Source: an uncultured Ilyobacter sp. (GTDB lineage Bacteria > Fusobacteriota > Fusobacteriia > Fusobacteriales > Fusobacteriaceae). Taken from it: a DNA stretch of 64,000 nt. Positions within the stretch are counted from its first letter, which is position 1; the number at the start of each line of letters is the position of its first letter. Shown in pieces: positions 8,078 to 18,918 of this stretch. A program made the position numbers and the translations under genes. The notes under the pieces were generated by a model that had not been told where the DNA came from, did no database searches, and saw only the letters and a list, made by a program, of their open reading frames with translations. The DNA is taken from positions 1,364,001 through 1,428,000 of the forward strand of contig NZ_OY764059.1 in NCBI RefSeq assembly GCF_963668085.1, written 5' to 3'.

Positions 8078-8110
8078 AGGACAAGATCCTTTTCAAAAAA
8101 GGATCTGTCC
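8078..8110 (-). terminator. intrinsic terminator after the CstA-family gene
   Basis: Arms built on AGATCCTTTT/AAAAGGATCT, extended by GGACA/TGTCC. It lies 13 bases past the stop of the CstA-family gene in its reading direction. Confidence 0.75.
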
Positions 8111-8122
8111 CAATATAACCGA

Positions 8123-9529
8123 TTAAGCTTTTTTTAAGTATCCAGTATTTTTAGAAACTTTATTTTTATTAATAACTACAACAAGGGAAACTATTGCTGC
8201 TATTACTCCTAGATAATAAGGAATGGATCCTGTCATTCTAAGCCCTTCTGGAGCCATTAGAATATAACAAGTCATTACTCCTGTCATAAAGGCAGCAGGA
8301 AGTCCAGTTACCAGCATATTTTTCTTGTTCTTAATCAAGAAGTATGTACACATCCACAGGGTAAATGTTGCCAGTATCTGATTTGTAAAAGCTACATATC
8401 TCCAAAGAGTTGTAAACCCAAGCTGAGACATGAAACCTGCTACTAGAAAAAGAGGAGCAGAAACCAAAATACGGTTTTTAAATGATTTTTGCTCAATACC
8501 AACTGCATCTGCTATAGTTAATCTCGCACTTCTAAAAGCAGTATCTCCTGTGGAAATAGGTAGCGCAATTACTCCAAATCCAACCAGAACAATTCCGGCT
8601 TTTCCAAGAAGTGACTTGGATATCTCGCTTATAGCTACCATTCCTCCACCACTTTGTGCCAGCCCCTCTGTACCTCCGAAGAAGGCTATGGCTATGGCAG
8701 CCCATGTAAGAGCCACTATTCCTTCTATGATCATCGCCCCGTAAAAAGCCTTCCTTCCAGAAAACTCGCTCTTGAGACATCTCCCCATAAGTACACTCTG
8801 AGTCGAGTGAAAACCTGAGATAGCTCCACATGATATTACCACAAACATAAATGGAAAAATTGGCTTTCCTGCAGGGTGAAGGTTCTGAAGTGACACCTCA
8901 GGAATGCTGTATCCCTTACTCAAGAGTGATCCCATTAGAGCCACTACCATTATTATCAAAGAAGCCCCAAAAATCGGGTATATTTTCCCGATTATTTTAT
9001 CAATTGGAAGCATAGTAGCAATAATATAGTATACCGCTATCAGCAGAAGCCATATCTCCTTAGATATACCTGTATAGCTTTTCATTATTTCTGCAGGACC
9101 TGTTATAAAAGCTATCCCAACTATTATTAGTAATATTACAGTAACAATTTTTATAAATCTCTCTGCACCCTTTCCAAGGTACTTTCCTATAAGTTCAGGA
9201 ATATTTTTTCCAGAATGTCTCATGGATATGAGTCCTGCATAATAATCATGTACAGACCCGGCAAAAATACACCCGAATACTATCCAGAGAAAGGCAGCAG
9301 GCCCCCACATAGCTCCTGCTATAGCACCAGTTACAGGACCTAAACCTGCTATATTCAAAAACTGAATAAGCAGAGCTTTTTTCCAGTTTATCTCCACATA
9401 GTCTACTCCATCATTCATCGTCGTTACCGGCGTATCTCTAGAATCCACTCCAAAGTTCTTCTCAAGATATTTCCCATAGATAAAATATGCTGAAATCAGC
9501 ATTGCAACACTTATAAAATAACTAAACAT
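8123..9529 (-). CDS. cstA: CstA-family carbon starvation / pyruvate or peptide transporter
   Basis: A 468-residue multi-pass protein of the CstA family. The signature FLNIAGLGPVTGAIAGAMWGP and the following GSVHDYYAGLISMRHSGKNIPE are diagnostic. Family members import pyruvate or peptides under carbon limitation. The protein is shorter than E. coli CstA (about 700 residues), like many Firmicute and fusobacterial versions. The ATG is preceded by a GGGGGAG site. Upstream lies the terminator-like hairpin of the ilv-leu operon, and the gene has its own terminator, so it is probably a single-gene unit. The substrate is not predictable from sequence alone. Confidence 0.88.
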   Translation of the reverse strand: MFSYFISVAMLISAYFIYGKYLEKNFGVDSRDTPVTTMNDGVDYVEINWKKALLIQFLNIAGLGPVTGAIAGAMWGPAAFLWIVFGCIFAGSVHDYYAGLISMRHSGKNIPELIGKYLGKGAERFIKIVTVILLIIVGIAFITGPAEIMKSYTGISKEIWLLLIAVYYIIATMLPIDKIIGKIYPIFGASLIIMVVALMGSLLSKGYSIPEVSLQNLHPAGKPIFPFMFVVISCGAISGFHSTQSVLMGRCLKSEFSGRKAFYGAMIIEGIVALTWAAIAIAFFGGTEGLAQSGGGMVAISEISKSLLGKAGIVLVGFGVIALPISTGDTAFRSARLTIADAVGIEQKSFKNRILVSAPLFLVAGFMSQLGFTTLWRYVAFTNQILATFTLWMCTYFLIKNKKNMLVTGLPAAFMTGVMTCYILMAPEGLRMTGSIPYYLGVIAAIVSLVVVINKNKVSKNTGYLKKA

Positions 9530-9596
9530 ATTTCTCCCCCTTTGATAAATCTGTAGATTTTCGCTTTTTAATTTTGAAGCACTGAGAATAGTATAA

Positions 9597-9637
9597 GGCA
9601 GTTGCTAAGAAGGATAAAACCATCCTTAGCAACTGCC
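9597..9637 (-). terminator. hairpin ending the leu-ilv operon
   Basis: Perfect 13-bp arms GGCAGTTGCTAAG/CTTAGCAACTGCC with a 15-base loop, about 30 bases after the ilvC stop in the reading direction. The following sequence is only moderately T-rich, so termination efficiency is uncertain. Confidence 0.6.
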
Positions 9638-9667
9638 CGTCAAACCTTATAAATATTTTTTCTCAGC

Positions 9668-10660
9668 TTATTTTTTAAGCCAAGACATCATTCCTCTTAA
9701 CTCATTTCCTACTTTTTCTAATTGGTGTTCTTGCTCAGTTTTTCTCTTTTCATTCATAAATTCCATAGTTTCGCATTCTTTTATGAAGTTTTTGGCAAAA
9801 GTTCCGTCTTGGATATCTTTTAATACTTCCTTCATTCCTTCTCTAGACTCTTTAGTTATAACTTTAGTTCCAGTGATGTAGTCTCCGTATTCAGCTGTGT
9901 TTGAGATAGAGTCTCTCATAGATGTGAATCCACCGTCTATGATCATATCAACGATAAGCTTCATCTCATGTACACACTCAAAGTATGCCATCTCAGGCTC
10001 GTATCCAGCCTCTACAAGAGTTTCAAATCCTGCTTTCATTAGCTCTGTAACTCCACCGCAAAGAACTGCCTGCTCTCCAAAAAGGTCAGTTTCAGTTTCT
10101 TCTTTAAATGTAGTTTCGATTACTCCAGCTCTTGCTCCTCCAAATCCTTGAGCCCACGCAAGTGCGATCTCTTTTGTGTTTCCTGAAGGATCTTGCTCTA
10201 TTGCAATAAGTCCTGGCGTCCCTGTACCTTCAACGAAAGTTCTTCTAACCATGTGTCCTGGTCCTTTAGGTGCTGCTAAGAATACGTTTAGGTCTGGTCT
10301 TAAGTTTACGATATTGTAAAGGACATTGAATCCGTGTCCGAATCCTAGGTACGCTCCCTCTTTAAGATTTGGTTCAATCTCTTCAGCATAGATTTTACCT
10401 TGAGACTCGTCTGGGATAAGTATCATTACAACATCTGCATCTTTTACTGCATTTGCTATTGTGTCTGCCTTTAGACCTGCAGCTCTTACTTTTTCCATTG
10501 TCTTAGAACCTTCTCTTAGTCCTACTGTAACATCTACCCCTGAATCAAAAAGGTTTAAAGCATGTGCATGTCCTTGGCTTCCAAAACCAACTACTACTAT
10601 TTTTTTCCCCTTTAAGATATCGATGTTACAATCCTTTTCTGTGTATACAGTTACTGCCAT
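9668..10660 (-). CDS. ilvC: ketol-acid reductoisomerase
   Basis: A 330-residue class I enzyme. The N-terminal Rossmann motif [15 protein letters not shown] binds NADPH. The segment [14 protein letters not shown] and the metal-binding helices in the C-terminal half ([19 protein letters not shown]) are conserved. It converts acetolactate or acetohydroxybutyrate to the dihydroxy acid, the second common step of valine and isoleucine synthesis. It is the last gene of the operon, 51 bases after ilvN, with an AAGGGGG ribosome site. Length is standard for the class. Confidence 0.97.
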   Translation of the reverse strand: MAVTVYTEKDCNIDILKGKKIVVVGFGSQGHAHALNLFDSGVDVTVGLREGSKTMEKVRAAGLKADTIANAVKDADVVMILIPDESQGKIYAEEIEPNLKEGAYLGFGHGFNVLYNIVNLRPDLNVFLAAPKGPGHMVRRTFVEGTGTPGLIAIEQDPSGNTKEIALAWAQGFGGARAGVIETTFKEETETDLFGEQAVLCGGVTELMKAGFETLVEAGYEPEMAYFECVHEMKLIVDMIIDGGFTSMRDSISNTAEYGDYITGTKVITKESREGMKEVLKDIQDGTFAKNFIKECETMEFMNEKRKTEQEHQLEKVGNELRGMMSWLKK

Positions 10661-10711
10661 TTTTTTATTCCCCCTTATTTATTTTTGATTTATTTTAATG
10701 GTGTTGAAAAC

Positions 10712-10948
10712 TTATCTTATCTCTACACTTACTATATCGACTATTTTATATAAATTTATTTTTATCTGTTCTAAGAGAGCTTGATCACTTTTGACGACGG
10801 CGAGAGTCATTTTTATATTTTCGGGATCTTCCTTACAGGTGTGTGCTACAACACTTTCTAGACTATATCCCTTCTTGTTAAATAAATTGTAAATTCTTGA
10901 ATGAGTACTTATTTTATTTTTCGCCGTTATCAAAAGTTCTCTTTTCAT
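10712..10948 (-). CDS. ilvN: acetolactate synthase small (regulatory) subunit
   Basis: A short ACT-domain protein of 78 residues starting at ATG 10948, preceded by AAGGAG. The frame is open 18 codons further upstream but lacks a ribosome site there. The single ACT domain (MKRELLITAKNKISTHSRIYNLFNKKG) fits the short IlvM/IlvN type rather than the 160-residue two-domain type. It would modulate IlvB activity and valine feedback. It begins 19 bases after the ilvB stop. Identification rests on the ACT pattern plus position between ilvB and ilvC. Confidence 0.8.
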   Translation of the reverse strand: MKRELLITAKNKISTHSRIYNLFNKKGYSLESVVAHTCKEDPENIKMTLAVVKSDQALLEQIKINLYKIVDIVSVEIR

Positions 10949-10967
10949 ATCTTCGCTCCTTATTTTT

Positions 10968-12626
10968 TTATATATTTGGATGAACCAGTGTCTGATATAC
11001 ATTCTTTTTTCTATCTAAGACACATTCTATTATTACAGGTTCCTCTGTGTTAATATTTTCATCACAGGCTTTCACAAGTTCTTCTTCATTTGTTACTTTT
11101 ACACCCTTTAAACCATAGGCTTTTGCTATCTGGATAAAGTCAGGATTGACATCTAGATATACTCCAAAATGTTTCCCCCCTTTAAATGTATCCTGAAGCT
11201 GTTTTACCATTCCTAGGGTGCTGTTATTTATAACAAAAATTTTCACAGGAAGCTTATACTGTTTTAGCATTATTATTTCCCCTACACTCATCTGGAAGCC
11301 ACCGTCTCCTACAACGGATATAACTGTGGTATCAGGTTTTTTAATCTTGGCAGCTATTGCTGCTGGGATACCAAATCCCATTGCCCCAGCTCCCCCTGAA
11401 GTGATAAAGGTTTTTGGCTTTCTAAACTTGTAATATTGAGCTACCCACATCTGATGTTGTCCTACGTCTGTAGTTATTATAGCATTTTCATCAGTCTTTT
11501 GGCTCAAAATTTCAAAAATTCTTCTTGGCTCTAGAGAATACTTCTCACTAAACTTTGTAGGTGAGTATTTACCTCTAAGTTCCTCTACTCTGTCTAACCA
11601 ACGTTGTTCTATTTTCCCGGTACTCATCTCAGACATTTTACTCAAAGCTTCCTTTGCATCACCTTGAATAAATACATCTGCTACAATTATTTTTTTATTT
11701 TCCGCAGGGTCAATATCTATATGAACCACTTTTGCCTGATCTAAAAAACCTTCGGTATCACACGTAAGTCTGTTGTCTAGTCTGGTTCCCACTGCCAATA
11801 CGAAATCAGCTTCCTGAATTATTATATTTGTGGCTATACTTCCGTGGACTCCTCCCATTCCTAGAAAAAGTTTGTTGTCTCCTGGAAATCCTCCCAATCC
11901 CAATAAGGAAGATGTTACCGGTATGTTGTTTTTGGTGGCAAATTCATAAAGTTCATCTGCTGCACCACTTCGTATTACCCCGGCTCCAGAAATAATCAAA
12001 GGTCTTTTGGATTTTTTAAGAAGCTCTACTGCTTCTTCTACCTTGGTCATATCTAACTTTGGAATATGAAGAGACGGAAAAAGATCTAACTCCTGATCCA
12101 AAAGTATCTTGAACCTCTCTTCACTCATTTCCTCATTTTGAATATCAGCAGGAAGATCTATAAGAACTGGACCTGGTCTACCTGTTGTAGCGATATGAAA
12201 AGCCTCTCTCAGTATTACAGGCAGCTCTTCGATAGATTCTACACTGTAGTTGTGTTTTGTTATAGGAAGAGTAACTCCTACAATATCCACTTCTTGAAAT
12301 ACATCCTTACCCTTATTAGACCTAGATACCTGGCCTGTTATGGCTATCATTGGAGAAGAATCCATATAGGCAGTCATTATCCCTGTAACCAAGTTGGTCG
12401 CTCCAGGACCTGAGGTGGCCAAACAGACCCCCGGGATACCTGTAAGCCTTCCAGATGCATCTGCTGCATGAGATGCTCCTTGTTCGTGCCTTGGGAGGAT
12501 AAATTTAATATCATTGTCCTCTCGAAGAGCTTCAAAAATTGAAAGTACTGCTCCTCCAGGATATCCAAAAATCTCCTTTATTCCCAAGTGTTTCAGAGTC
12601 TCTAACAGAATCTGTGCCCCTTTCAC
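10968..12626 (-). CDS. ilvB: acetolactate synthase large subunit
   Basis: About 552 residues with the full thiamine-diphosphate enzyme layout. The N-terminal domain has GYPGGAVLSIFEAL and the catalytic Glu region LPRHEQGASHAADA; the C-terminal domain has the ThDP motif GDGGFQMSVGEI ending in NN. It condenses two pyruvates, or pyruvate with 2-oxobutyrate. The start chosen is GTG 12626, placed 9-10 bases after AGGGGGTG; TTG 12647 would lie upstream of that site and is less likely. It sits between ilvD and ilvN, with a 29-base gap after ilvD. Confidence 0.95.
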   Translation of the reverse strand: MKGAQILLETLKHLGIKEIFGYPGGAVLSIFEALREDNDIKFILPRHEQGASHAADASGRLTGIPGVCLATSGPGATNLVTGIMTAYMDSSPMIAITGQVSRSNKGKDVFQEVDIVGVTLPITKHNYSVESIEELPVILREAFHIATTGRPGPVLIDLPADIQNEEMSEERFKILLDQELDLFPSLHIPKLDMTKVEEAVELLKKSKRPLIISGAGVIRSGAADELYEFATKNNIPVTSSLLGLGGFPGDNKLFLGMGGVHGSIATNIIIQEADFVLAVGTRLDNRLTCDTEGFLDQAKVVHIDIDPAENKKIIVADVFIQGDAKEALSKMSEMSTGKIEQRWLDRVEELRGKYSPTKFSEKYSLEPRRIFEILSQKTDENAIITTDVGQHQMWVAQYYKFRKPKTFITSGGAGAMGFGIPAAIAAKIKKPDTTVISVVGDGGFQMSVGEIIMLKQYKLPVKIFVINNSTLGMVKQLQDTFKGGKHFGVYLDVNPDFIQIAKAYGLKGVKVTNEEELVKACDENINTEEPVIIECVLDRKKNVYQTLVHPNI

Positions 12627-12655
12627 GTATAATGCACCCCCTATCAATTAACTGA

Positions 12656-14305
12656 CTACCCCTCTATTGCTCCACTGTAAGCCGATTTAACTTTTTCAGA
12701 ATACTTCTTTAAATATCCGCTAGCCTCTTTTTCAACTATGACTAATTTTGATTTTCTTTTTTCTAGTTCTTCCTCACCTATTACAAAATCAAGAGTTCCC
12801 TCATTTATATCAATTTTTATAGTATCTCCTTCTTCTATAAGAGCTATCGGTCCGCCTTCTGCCGCCTCAGGAGAAACATGTCCTATCGCTGCTCCCCTTG
12901 TAGCTCCGGAGAATCTACCGTCAGTAATAAGGGCCACTGTCTTGTCTAGACCTAGTCCCACAAGTATAGAGGTCGGAGTGAGCATCTCTCTCATTCCAGG
13001 TCCTCCCTTAGGACCTTCGTATCTTATTATGATTACATCTCCATCTTTTATCTTTCCGCCCATAAGAGCTGCTACTGTATCTTCCTCACTGTTAAATACC
13101 CTTGCAGGTCCGCTGTGAACCTTCATCTCTTCCACAACTCCACCTGATTTTACAACTGCTCCAAGAGGTGCGATGTTACCTTTTAGGACAGTTAGTCCTC
13201 CTCTTTTAGTATAGGGGTCAGAGAGTTCTCTTATTACAACTTTATCGGTTACTCTATGTCTCTTTAGTACTTCTGATAATTTCCCGTTTACTGTTGTTTC
13301 ATCTTCTAGTATTTCTCCATCTATAAGCTCTCTCATTACAGCATATACCCCTCCTGCACGGTCGAGGTCCTCTATAAAGTGGCTTCCTGCTGGAGAAAGT
13401 TTAGATATCTGAGGAACACCTTTACTCACTTCATCAAAATCATCTAGAGTAAGGTCTACATCGGCATCATTTGCAATAGCCAAAAGATGAAGTACCGTAT
13501 TTGTAGATCCTCCTAGAGCCATGTCCACTCTAACGGCGTTCATAAATGCTTTTTTAGTCATTATATCTCTAGGTTTAACACCTTTTTCAAGGAGTTCTAA
13601 GACTCTCATTCCGGCTTCTTTTGCCATCTCCATTCTTTTTGAGAATACTGCAGGAACCGTTCCGTTTCCAGGAAGAGCCATACCCAATGCTTCTGTCAAG
13701 CAGTTCATTGTGTTTGCAGTGTACATTCCTGCACAAGAACCACATGTAGGGCAAGCCTTTCCTTCTACTTCTGTAAGTTCATCTTCTGATATTTCTCCAG
13801 CCTGATATTTCCCTACATATTCAAAAACATCACTAAGAGCGATTTTTTTACCTTTGTGAACCCCTGCTAACATAGGTCCACCACTTATAAAGATAGCAGG
13901 TATATTCAACCTTGCTGCAGCCATAAGCATTCCAGGAACTACCTTATCACAGTTAGGTATAAAAACCAGAGCATCTAAGGCTGCGCCTCTTACCTGAACC
14001 TCTATAGTATCAGCGATTATATTTCTAGACGGCAGTGAGTATCTCATTGCATCATTATTCATAGCCAGTCCGTCACATACTGCAATTGTAGAGAATTCAA
14101 AAGGAACTCCCCCACCCATTCTTATTCCATTTTTTACTGAATCAATTATTGTTTTTAGATGTACATGTCCAGGTACAAGTTCATTGAAAGAACCTACAAC
14201 CCCTATAAACGGAGCCTGTATCTCTCTCTCTGTAAGACCTAGAGCTTTTAAAAGACTTCTATGTGGCGATCTTGCCACTCCTTTTTTTACTACATCACTT
14301 TTCAT
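12656..14305 (-). CDS. ilvD: dihydroxy-acid dehydratase
   Basis: A 549-residue IlvD/Edd-family enzyme. Cysteines of the Fe-S cluster are visible in [11 protein letters not shown] and [20 protein letters not shown], together with [16 protein letters not shown] and the C-terminal [22 protein letters not shown]. It dehydrates dihydroxy-isovalerate and dihydroxy-methylvalerate to the keto acids for valine, leucine and isoleucine. Length is typical. It lies 53 bases after leuB and joins the leucine-specific and common branched-chain blocks of the operon. Confidence 0.97.
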   Translation of the reverse strand: MKSDVVKKGVARSPHRSLLKALGLTEREIQAPFIGVVGSFNELVPGHVHLKTIIDSVKNGIRMGGGVPFEFSTIAVCDGLAMNNDAMRYSLPSRNIIADTIEVQVRGAALDALVFIPNCDKVVPGMLMAAARLNIPAIFISGGPMLAGVHKGKKIALSDVFEYVGKYQAGEISEDELTEVEGKACPTCGSCAGMYTANTMNCLTEALGMALPGNGTVPAVFSKRMEMAKEAGMRVLELLEKGVKPRDIMTKKAFMNAVRVDMALGGSTNTVLHLLAIANDADVDLTLDDFDEVSKGVPQISKLSPAGSHFIEDLDRAGGVYAVMRELIDGEILEDETTVNGKLSEVLKRHRVTDKVVIRELSDPYTKRGGLTVLKGNIAPLGAVVKSGGVVEEMKVHSGPARVFNSEEDTVAALMGGKIKDGDVIIIRYEGPKGGPGMREMLTPTSILVGLGLDKTVALITDGRFSGATRGAAIGHVSPEAAEGGPIALIEEGDTIKIDINEGTLDFVIGEEELEKRKSKLVIVEKEASGYLKKYSEKVKSAYSGAIEG

Positions 14306-14358
14306 GCTTTCCCCTTCCCTTTATCAATATGAATTACCTATATTCACGAAAGATTTTT

Positions 14359-15459
14359 CTACTTTTGTAGAAGAACCTCAATCTCTTCCATTATTTTTTC
14401 TACTACCTCTTTTGTCCCTACAAGTTTTTCAGTTCCACTATAGATGTCACCAGTTCTGTATCCTTTTTCAAGTACAAGCTCCACGGCTTTTTCTATGACT
14501 TTTGCAGCTTCTTCCATATCGAAAGAGTGTCTTAGCATCATAGCACCAGACAATATTGTAGCCATAGGGTTAACCTTATCCTGACCCGCGATATCTGGAG
14601 CCGATCCGTGAATAGGCTCGAAAAGTCCTACGCCCTTTCCAATACTCGCCGAAGGAAGCATTCCTATAGAACCAGAGATCACGCTAGCTTCATCTGATAA
14701 TATATCTCCAAACATGTTGCTTGTAAGTATAACATCAAACTGTCTAGGGTTTATTACAAGCTGCATGGCAGCATTGTCTACATACAGATGGCTGAGCTCT
14801 ACCTCAGGATATTTCTTAGCCACTTTTTCCACTGTTTCTCTCCAGAGTTTTGAACTTTCTAGTACGTTTGCTTTATCTACACTTGTTACCCTTTTGTCTC
14901 TTTTAGAAGCCGCTTGGAATGCGATTTCCGCAATTCTCTCAACTTCTTCAGCAGAATAAGACATTACATCATATGCCTTGTCTCCCTCTCTGCCTTTTTC
15001 TCCAAAGTAGATACCCCCTATAAGCTCTCTCACTATAAGAATATCAAGGTTTTCTCCGATAATACTCTCTTTTAGCGGGCTCTTGTCTCTTAGAGAACTA
15101 TGTATTTTTACAGGTCTTAAGTTTGCAAAAACTCCCAGTTCCTTACGTATCTCAAGAAGTCCTCTTTCAGGTCTTAAGTTAGAAGCTACATCATCCCATT
15201 TAGGTCCCCCTACAGCTCCCAAAAATACTGCATCACTTTCCTTACATATGTTTTTTGTCGCCTCTGGAAAAGGATGTCCTGCTTCGTCAAGACCTGCTCC
15301 CCCTATAGCCCCTCTTGTAAACTGAAGATCTACTCCATAGGCCTTCCCTACTCTCTCCATTATCTTTACAGCTCCTGAAGTTATCTCTTCTCCTATATAA
15401 TCTCCAGGTAAAAGTGCTATTTTATATGTTTTTGTATCATTACATTTTGTTTTTTGCAT
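14359..15459 (-). CDS. leuB: 3-isopropylmalate dehydrogenase
   Basis: A 366-residue member of the isocitrate/isopropylmalate dehydrogenase family. Seen are [13 protein letters not shown], the substrate loop [46 protein letters not shown] and [13 protein letters not shown]. It oxidises and decarboxylates 3-isopropylmalate with NAD in leucine synthesis. The usual start of the dehydrogenase core lies about 10 residues after the ATG. The 5' end overlaps the 3' end of leuD by 20 bases. Confidence 0.97.
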   Translation of the reverse strand: MQKTKCNDTKTYKIALLPGDYIGEEITSGAVKIMERVGKAYGVDLQFTRGAIGGAGLDEAGHPFPEATKNICKESDAVFLGAVGGPKWDDVASNLRPERGLLEIRKELGVFANLRPVKIHSSLRDKSPLKESIIGENLDILIVRELIGGIYFGEKGREGDKAYDVMSYSAEEVERIAEIAFQAASKRDKRVTSVDKANVLESSKLWRETVEKVAKKYPEVELSHLYVDNAAMQLVINPRQFDVILTSNMFGDILSDEASVISGSIGMLPSASIGKGVGLFEPIHGSAPDIAGQDKVNPMATILSGAMMLRHSFDMEEAAKVIEKAVELVLEKGYRTGDIYSGTEKLVGTKEVVEKIMEEIEVLLQK

Positions 15460-15979
15460 ACTTAAATATCCCCCCGGCTTTTACTATTTCATAGGCATCA
15501 CCCATAGATTTCAAAGAGAACTCTTCTCCTGTTGTTAAGTTCTTTATTATGCTATTCTCACCATCTAGTTCGATCTCATCCCCAGTGGAGAACTTATCAA
15601 ATATTTTAGCTGCAGATTCATATGGTATTAAAAATGCACCATCTATAGCATTTCTATAAAATATTCTGGCATAACTTTCAGCTATTACAGCCTTAACTCC
15701 TGCTTTTTCAAGGCACAGTGGTGCATGTTCTCTAGAAGATCCGCACCCGAAGTTTTTTCCTGCGATTACAACTGTGTAGTCACTTGTAAATTCTCCCTCT
15801 TTTACAAAAGGACTGACTTTTTTTATCTCAGTAGGAAGTCCCGAAAGTGCATATTTACCATAAAGCTTTGATTCCTCAGGGTCATCTACTCTGTATACAA
15901 GATATGAAGCCGGTATTATTTGATCTGTATCTATATCGTCTCCTAGTACGTAAACTTTTCCTCTTATAATATCACTCAT
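15440..15979 (-). CDS. leuD: 3-isopropylmalate dehydratase small subunit
   Basis: A 179-residue protein with the swivel-domain signature of aconitase-like small subunits: [15 protein letters not shown] at the N-terminus and [14 protein letters not shown] in the middle. It pairs with LeuC to isomerise 2- to 3-isopropylmalate. It starts 3 bases after the leuC stop and overlaps leuB, so the three genes are tightly coupled. It belongs to the short archaeal/clostridial type of about 165-180 residues. Confidence 0.96.
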   Translation of the reverse strand: MSDIIRGKVYVLGDDIDTDQIIPASYLVYRVDDPEESKLYGKYALSGLPTEIKKVSPFVKEGEFTSDYTVVIAGKNFGCGSSREHAPLCLEKAGVKAVIAESYARIFYRNAIDGAFLIPYESAAKIFDKFSTGDEIELDGENSIIKNLTTGEEFSLKSMGDAYEIVKAGGIFKYAKNKM

Positions 15980-15982
15980 CTC

Positions 15983-17287
15983 TTACTCCCCCTCTATGAA
16001 CTTTCTCGGATCCGTAATGTAGCCTGTGACAGCAGATGCAGCTGCTGTATATGGCGATGCAAGATATACTTTTGATTCCATCGATCCCATTCTTCCATGG
16101 AAGTTTCTGTTTGTAGTAGAGATTACTACCTCATCTGCATGTGTTCTTCCAAAGGTATCTTCAGGTCCTCCAAGACATGCCCCGCATGAAGGTGGCCCTA
16201 TTAAGCATCCTGCTTTTTCTAGTATTTCCATAAGTGTTTCGTCACCAATTTTTATTTCATTCAGATCTTTTTCTACCTTGGTAGTAGCAGGTACTATATA
16301 AGTATCAACAACTGTTTTTCTACCTTTTAATATTTCCGCAGCTGCATAAAAGTCAGTAGTCTTCCCTCCTGTACAAGACCCTATATAAGATCTTGTAATT
16401 TTTACGTCTTCCAAATTTTTAGCCTTTTCAACATTTGCCGGTGAATAAGGCTGAGCTACTACAGGTTCCATCTCTGATGCGTCGTAAATGAGCTCACTTT
16501 TATAAGTTGCATCTGCATCTGAGTGAAATACTTCAAAAGAGGCGTCTGTTCTGGCTTTCACATAATCTATAGTTGTCTGATCAGGTTCGATTATCCCGCA
16601 TTTACCTCCAGCCTCTATAGCCATGTTGCAGATAGTCATCCTTTCGTCCATATTGAGATCACCTATAGCTTCTCCGTCATACTGCATACAACAGTAAGTT
16701 GCACCGTCAAATCCGACATCCCCTATAGTCTGAAGTACAATGTCTTTTCCCATTACATATTTAGGGAATTTACCGTTAAAAGTGAACCTTATTGTTTCAG
16801 GAACCTTTACCCAAAGTCTTCCGGTTCCCAATATAAATCCGGCATCTGTATTTCCTATTCCTGTGGCAAATTGTCCGAAAGCTCCTGCAGTACATGTATG
16901 AGAATCTGTTCCAAACATTACCTTTCCAGGCATTGCATGTCCCTCTTCAGCATAGGCTATATGACATACACCTTTGTAGTCTGATGTAAAGGGCTCATAG
17001 TAGTATTTAAGATCTTGTTCTTTCGCAAAATCTTTCACTATTTCAAGGTTTCTCATGGCATATTTATCTTTTGTAAAAATATAGTGGTCAGGAATAAGTA
17101 TAACCTTCTCTTTATCCCATACCTTTGCATTTTCACCAAATTCACGTTTGAATATGGAAGCTGCTCCAGGACCGCAAACGTCATGAGTTAGCAGGTTATC
17201 AACATCTACCCAAATGTTTTCACCTGGACTTACTTTTTCTTTGTTTGATTTTTTAGCAAGAATTTTTTCAACAATTGTCATTCCCAC
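15983..17287 (-). CDS. leuC: 3-isopropylmalate dehydratase large subunit
   Basis: A 434-residue aconitase-family protein. The Fe-S cysteines are visible in SYIGSCTGGKTTDF and GPPSCGACLGGPEDTF, and HTCTAGAFGQFATGIG is conserved. At about 430 residues it is the shorter LeuC type found in clostridia and archaea. It works with LeuD. The start is GTG 17287 (6 bases after GGGGGG) or ATG 17281; both give essentially the same product. It follows leuA with an 11-base gap. Confidence 0.96.
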   Translation of the reverse strand: MGMTIVEKILAKKSNKEKVSPGENIWVDVDNLLTHDVCGPGAASIFKREFGENAKVWDKEKVILIPDHYIFTKDKYAMRNLEIVKDFAKEQDLKYYYEPFTSDYKGVCHIAYAEEGHAMPGKVMFGTDSHTCTAGAFGQFATGIGNTDAGFILGTGRLWVKVPETIRFTFNGKFPKYVMGKDIVLQTIGDVGFDGATYCCMQYDGEAIGDLNMDERMTICNMAIEAGGKCGIIEPDQTTIDYVKARTDASFEVFHSDADATYKSELIYDASEMEPVVAQPYSPANVEKAKNLEDVKITRSYIGSCTGGKTTDFYAAAEILKGRKTVVDTYIVPATTKVEKDLNEIKIGDETLMEILEKAGCLIGPPSCGACLGGPEDTFGRTHADEVVISTTNRNFHGRMGSMESKVYLASPYTAAASAVTGYITDPRKFIEGE

Positions 17288-17298
17288 AGTTTTCCCCC

Positions 17299-18813
17299 CT
17301 ATTTATTTGCATTTATTAAACTTCTGTTTATGGCATCTATATAAGCTATGGCACTTGCCTCTATTATATCAGTTTTGATACCTTTACCGATATACACTTT
17401 TCCGTCTATTTCCACTTCTACCCTTGCCTCACCTTGAGCATCAGAAGCACTAGTTATACTTTTTATAGAATAGTCCTTAAGGGTACAATTTTTGCATCCA
17501 GTTATTGTATTGATGGCGTTGTAAACCGCACTTACCGGTCCGTCACCCTCTGCAATTGCAGTTCTTATCTCACTTTTAGCTACCATTTTTACTTCTGCCT
17601 GGGTAGTATGTCCAGGAACTCTTATTATGTTGAAACTTGTAAGGTCATAAGATTTTTCTACGGTTCTAAGTCCCCCAAGAGCTAGAGATTCAATATCCTC
17701 ATCTAAAATTTCTTTCTTAATATCTGTTAGCTTTTTGAATTTTTTGAAAATGTCATCTATCTTTTCGTCAGACAGTTCATATCCAAGCTCAATTAATTTA
17801 TCTTTAAATGCGTGTTTTCCAGAGTGCTTTCCAAACACAAGTTTATTTTTTGTTCTTCCTATACTCTCTGGAGTCATTATCTCATAAGTACTGCTGTTTT
17901 CCAACACTCCATGTTGGTGTATACCAGATTCGTGAGCAAATGCGTTTTCACCTACCACAGCTTTATTTGGCTGAATATCCACTCCTGTAAGTTTGCTTAC
18001 TGTCTTACTTACATGATAAATTTTACTGTGATTTATTCCACACTCAGCTTCGTAACCTTCTGGTCTCACCTTAAGTGTCATGGCAAGTTCTTCTATAGCA
18101 GTGTTACCTGCTCTCTCTCCTAGTCCATTTACAGTACACTCTATCTGTTCCGCTCCTGCACGAATTGCAGCCAAGGCATTTGCTGTAGCAAGTCCAAGGT
18201 CATTATGGCAGTGAACTGCGATTTCAGCCTTATCTATATTTGGTACATTTTCTTTTATCCCCTTTATTATCTCATAAAATTCCTCAGGATATGTGAATCC
18301 AACTGTATCAGGGATATTAACAACTACAGCCCCAGCATCGATTACTCCTTCTAAAACTCTATATAGAAATTCAGCTCTTGTTCTAGAAGCATCTTCACAT
18401 GAAAACTGAACTTCACACCCTTTGGACTTTGCATATTTAACCATCTCTACAGCTTGATTATATACCTCGTCTTCTGACATCTTAAGCTTGTATTTCATAT
18501 GAATATCAGATGTTGCTATAAAAGTATGTATTCTCGGATGCTTGGCTTCTTTTACTGCATCCCATGCTCTGTCTATATCTTTTACAGTTGCCCTGGCTAG
18601 AGATGCAACTTTACATTTTTTTATGGTCTTAGCCACTTCTTTTATTGCATCAAAGTCAGCTTGAGAAGCTATGGCGAATCCAGCCTCTATAACATCCACA
18701 TTCAGTTCTTCCAAATTCTTTGCAATTGTTATCTTTTCTTCGATTGAAAGGTTTACCCCTGGTGTCTGCTCTCCGTCCCTAAGAGTTGTGTCAAAAATCT
18801 TAACTTTTCTCAT
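17299..18813 (-). CDS. leuA: 2-isopropylmalate synthase
   Basis: A 504-residue enzyme and first structural gene of the operon. The N-terminal TIM barrel starts KIFDTTLRDGEQTPGVNLS and contains EIAVHCHNDLGLATANALAA and VNGLGERAGNTAIEELAM. The C-terminal LeuA dimer domain (about 380-500) carries the leucine feedback site. It condenses acetyl-CoA with 2-oxoisovalerate, the first committed step to leucine. A GGGGGAA site precedes the ATG. An attenuator terminator lies 31 bases upstream, and the leucine-rich leader peptide lies before that. Confidence 0.97.
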   Translation of the reverse strand: MRKVKIFDTTLRDGEQTPGVNLSIEEKITIAKNLEELNVDVIEAGFAIASQADFDAIKEVAKTIKKCKVASLARATVKDIDRAWDAVKEAKHPRIHTFIATSDIHMKYKLKMSEDEVYNQAVEMVKYAKSKGCEVQFSCEDASRTRAEFLYRVLEGVIDAGAVVVNIPDTVGFTYPEEFYEIIKGIKENVPNIDKAEIAVHCHNDLGLATANALAAIRAGAEQIECTVNGLGERAGNTAIEELAMTLKVRPEGYEAECGINHSKIYHVSKTVSKLTGVDIQPNKAVVGENAFAHESGIHQHGVLENSSTYEIMTPESIGRTKNKLVFGKHSGKHAFKDKLIELGYELSDEKIDDIFKKFKKLTDIKKEILDEDIESLALGGLRTVEKSYDLTSFNIIRVPGHTTQAEVKMVAKSEIRTAIAEGDGPVSAVYNAINTITGCKNCTLKDYSIKSITSASDAQGEARVEVEIDGKVYIGKGIKTDIIEASAIAYIDAINRSLINANK

Positions 18814-18843
18814 ATTTCCCCCTTTATTCTTGTCAAACTGTAT

Positions 18844-18869
18844 AAAAAAAGCAGCCTAGTAGGCTGCTT
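18844..18869 (-). terminator. attenuator terminator of the leu-ilv operon
   Basis: Read leftward: perfect 9-bp arms AAGCAGCCT/AGGCTGCTT around a 3-base loop, then seven T. It lies between the leader peptide stop (18919) and leuA (18813), exactly where an attenuator belongs. The upstream segment GCTTAA (18971-18966) is complementary to TTAAGC at 18871-18866, which includes the base of the terminator stem and could act as antiterminator. An 8-bp hairpin (18954-18961 with 18983-18990) is a candidate pause structure. Confidence 0.85.
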
Positions 18870-18918
18870 AATAATCCCAAATTCTCAATTTTCCCCACTC
18901 ATCAAAACCATTATCTGG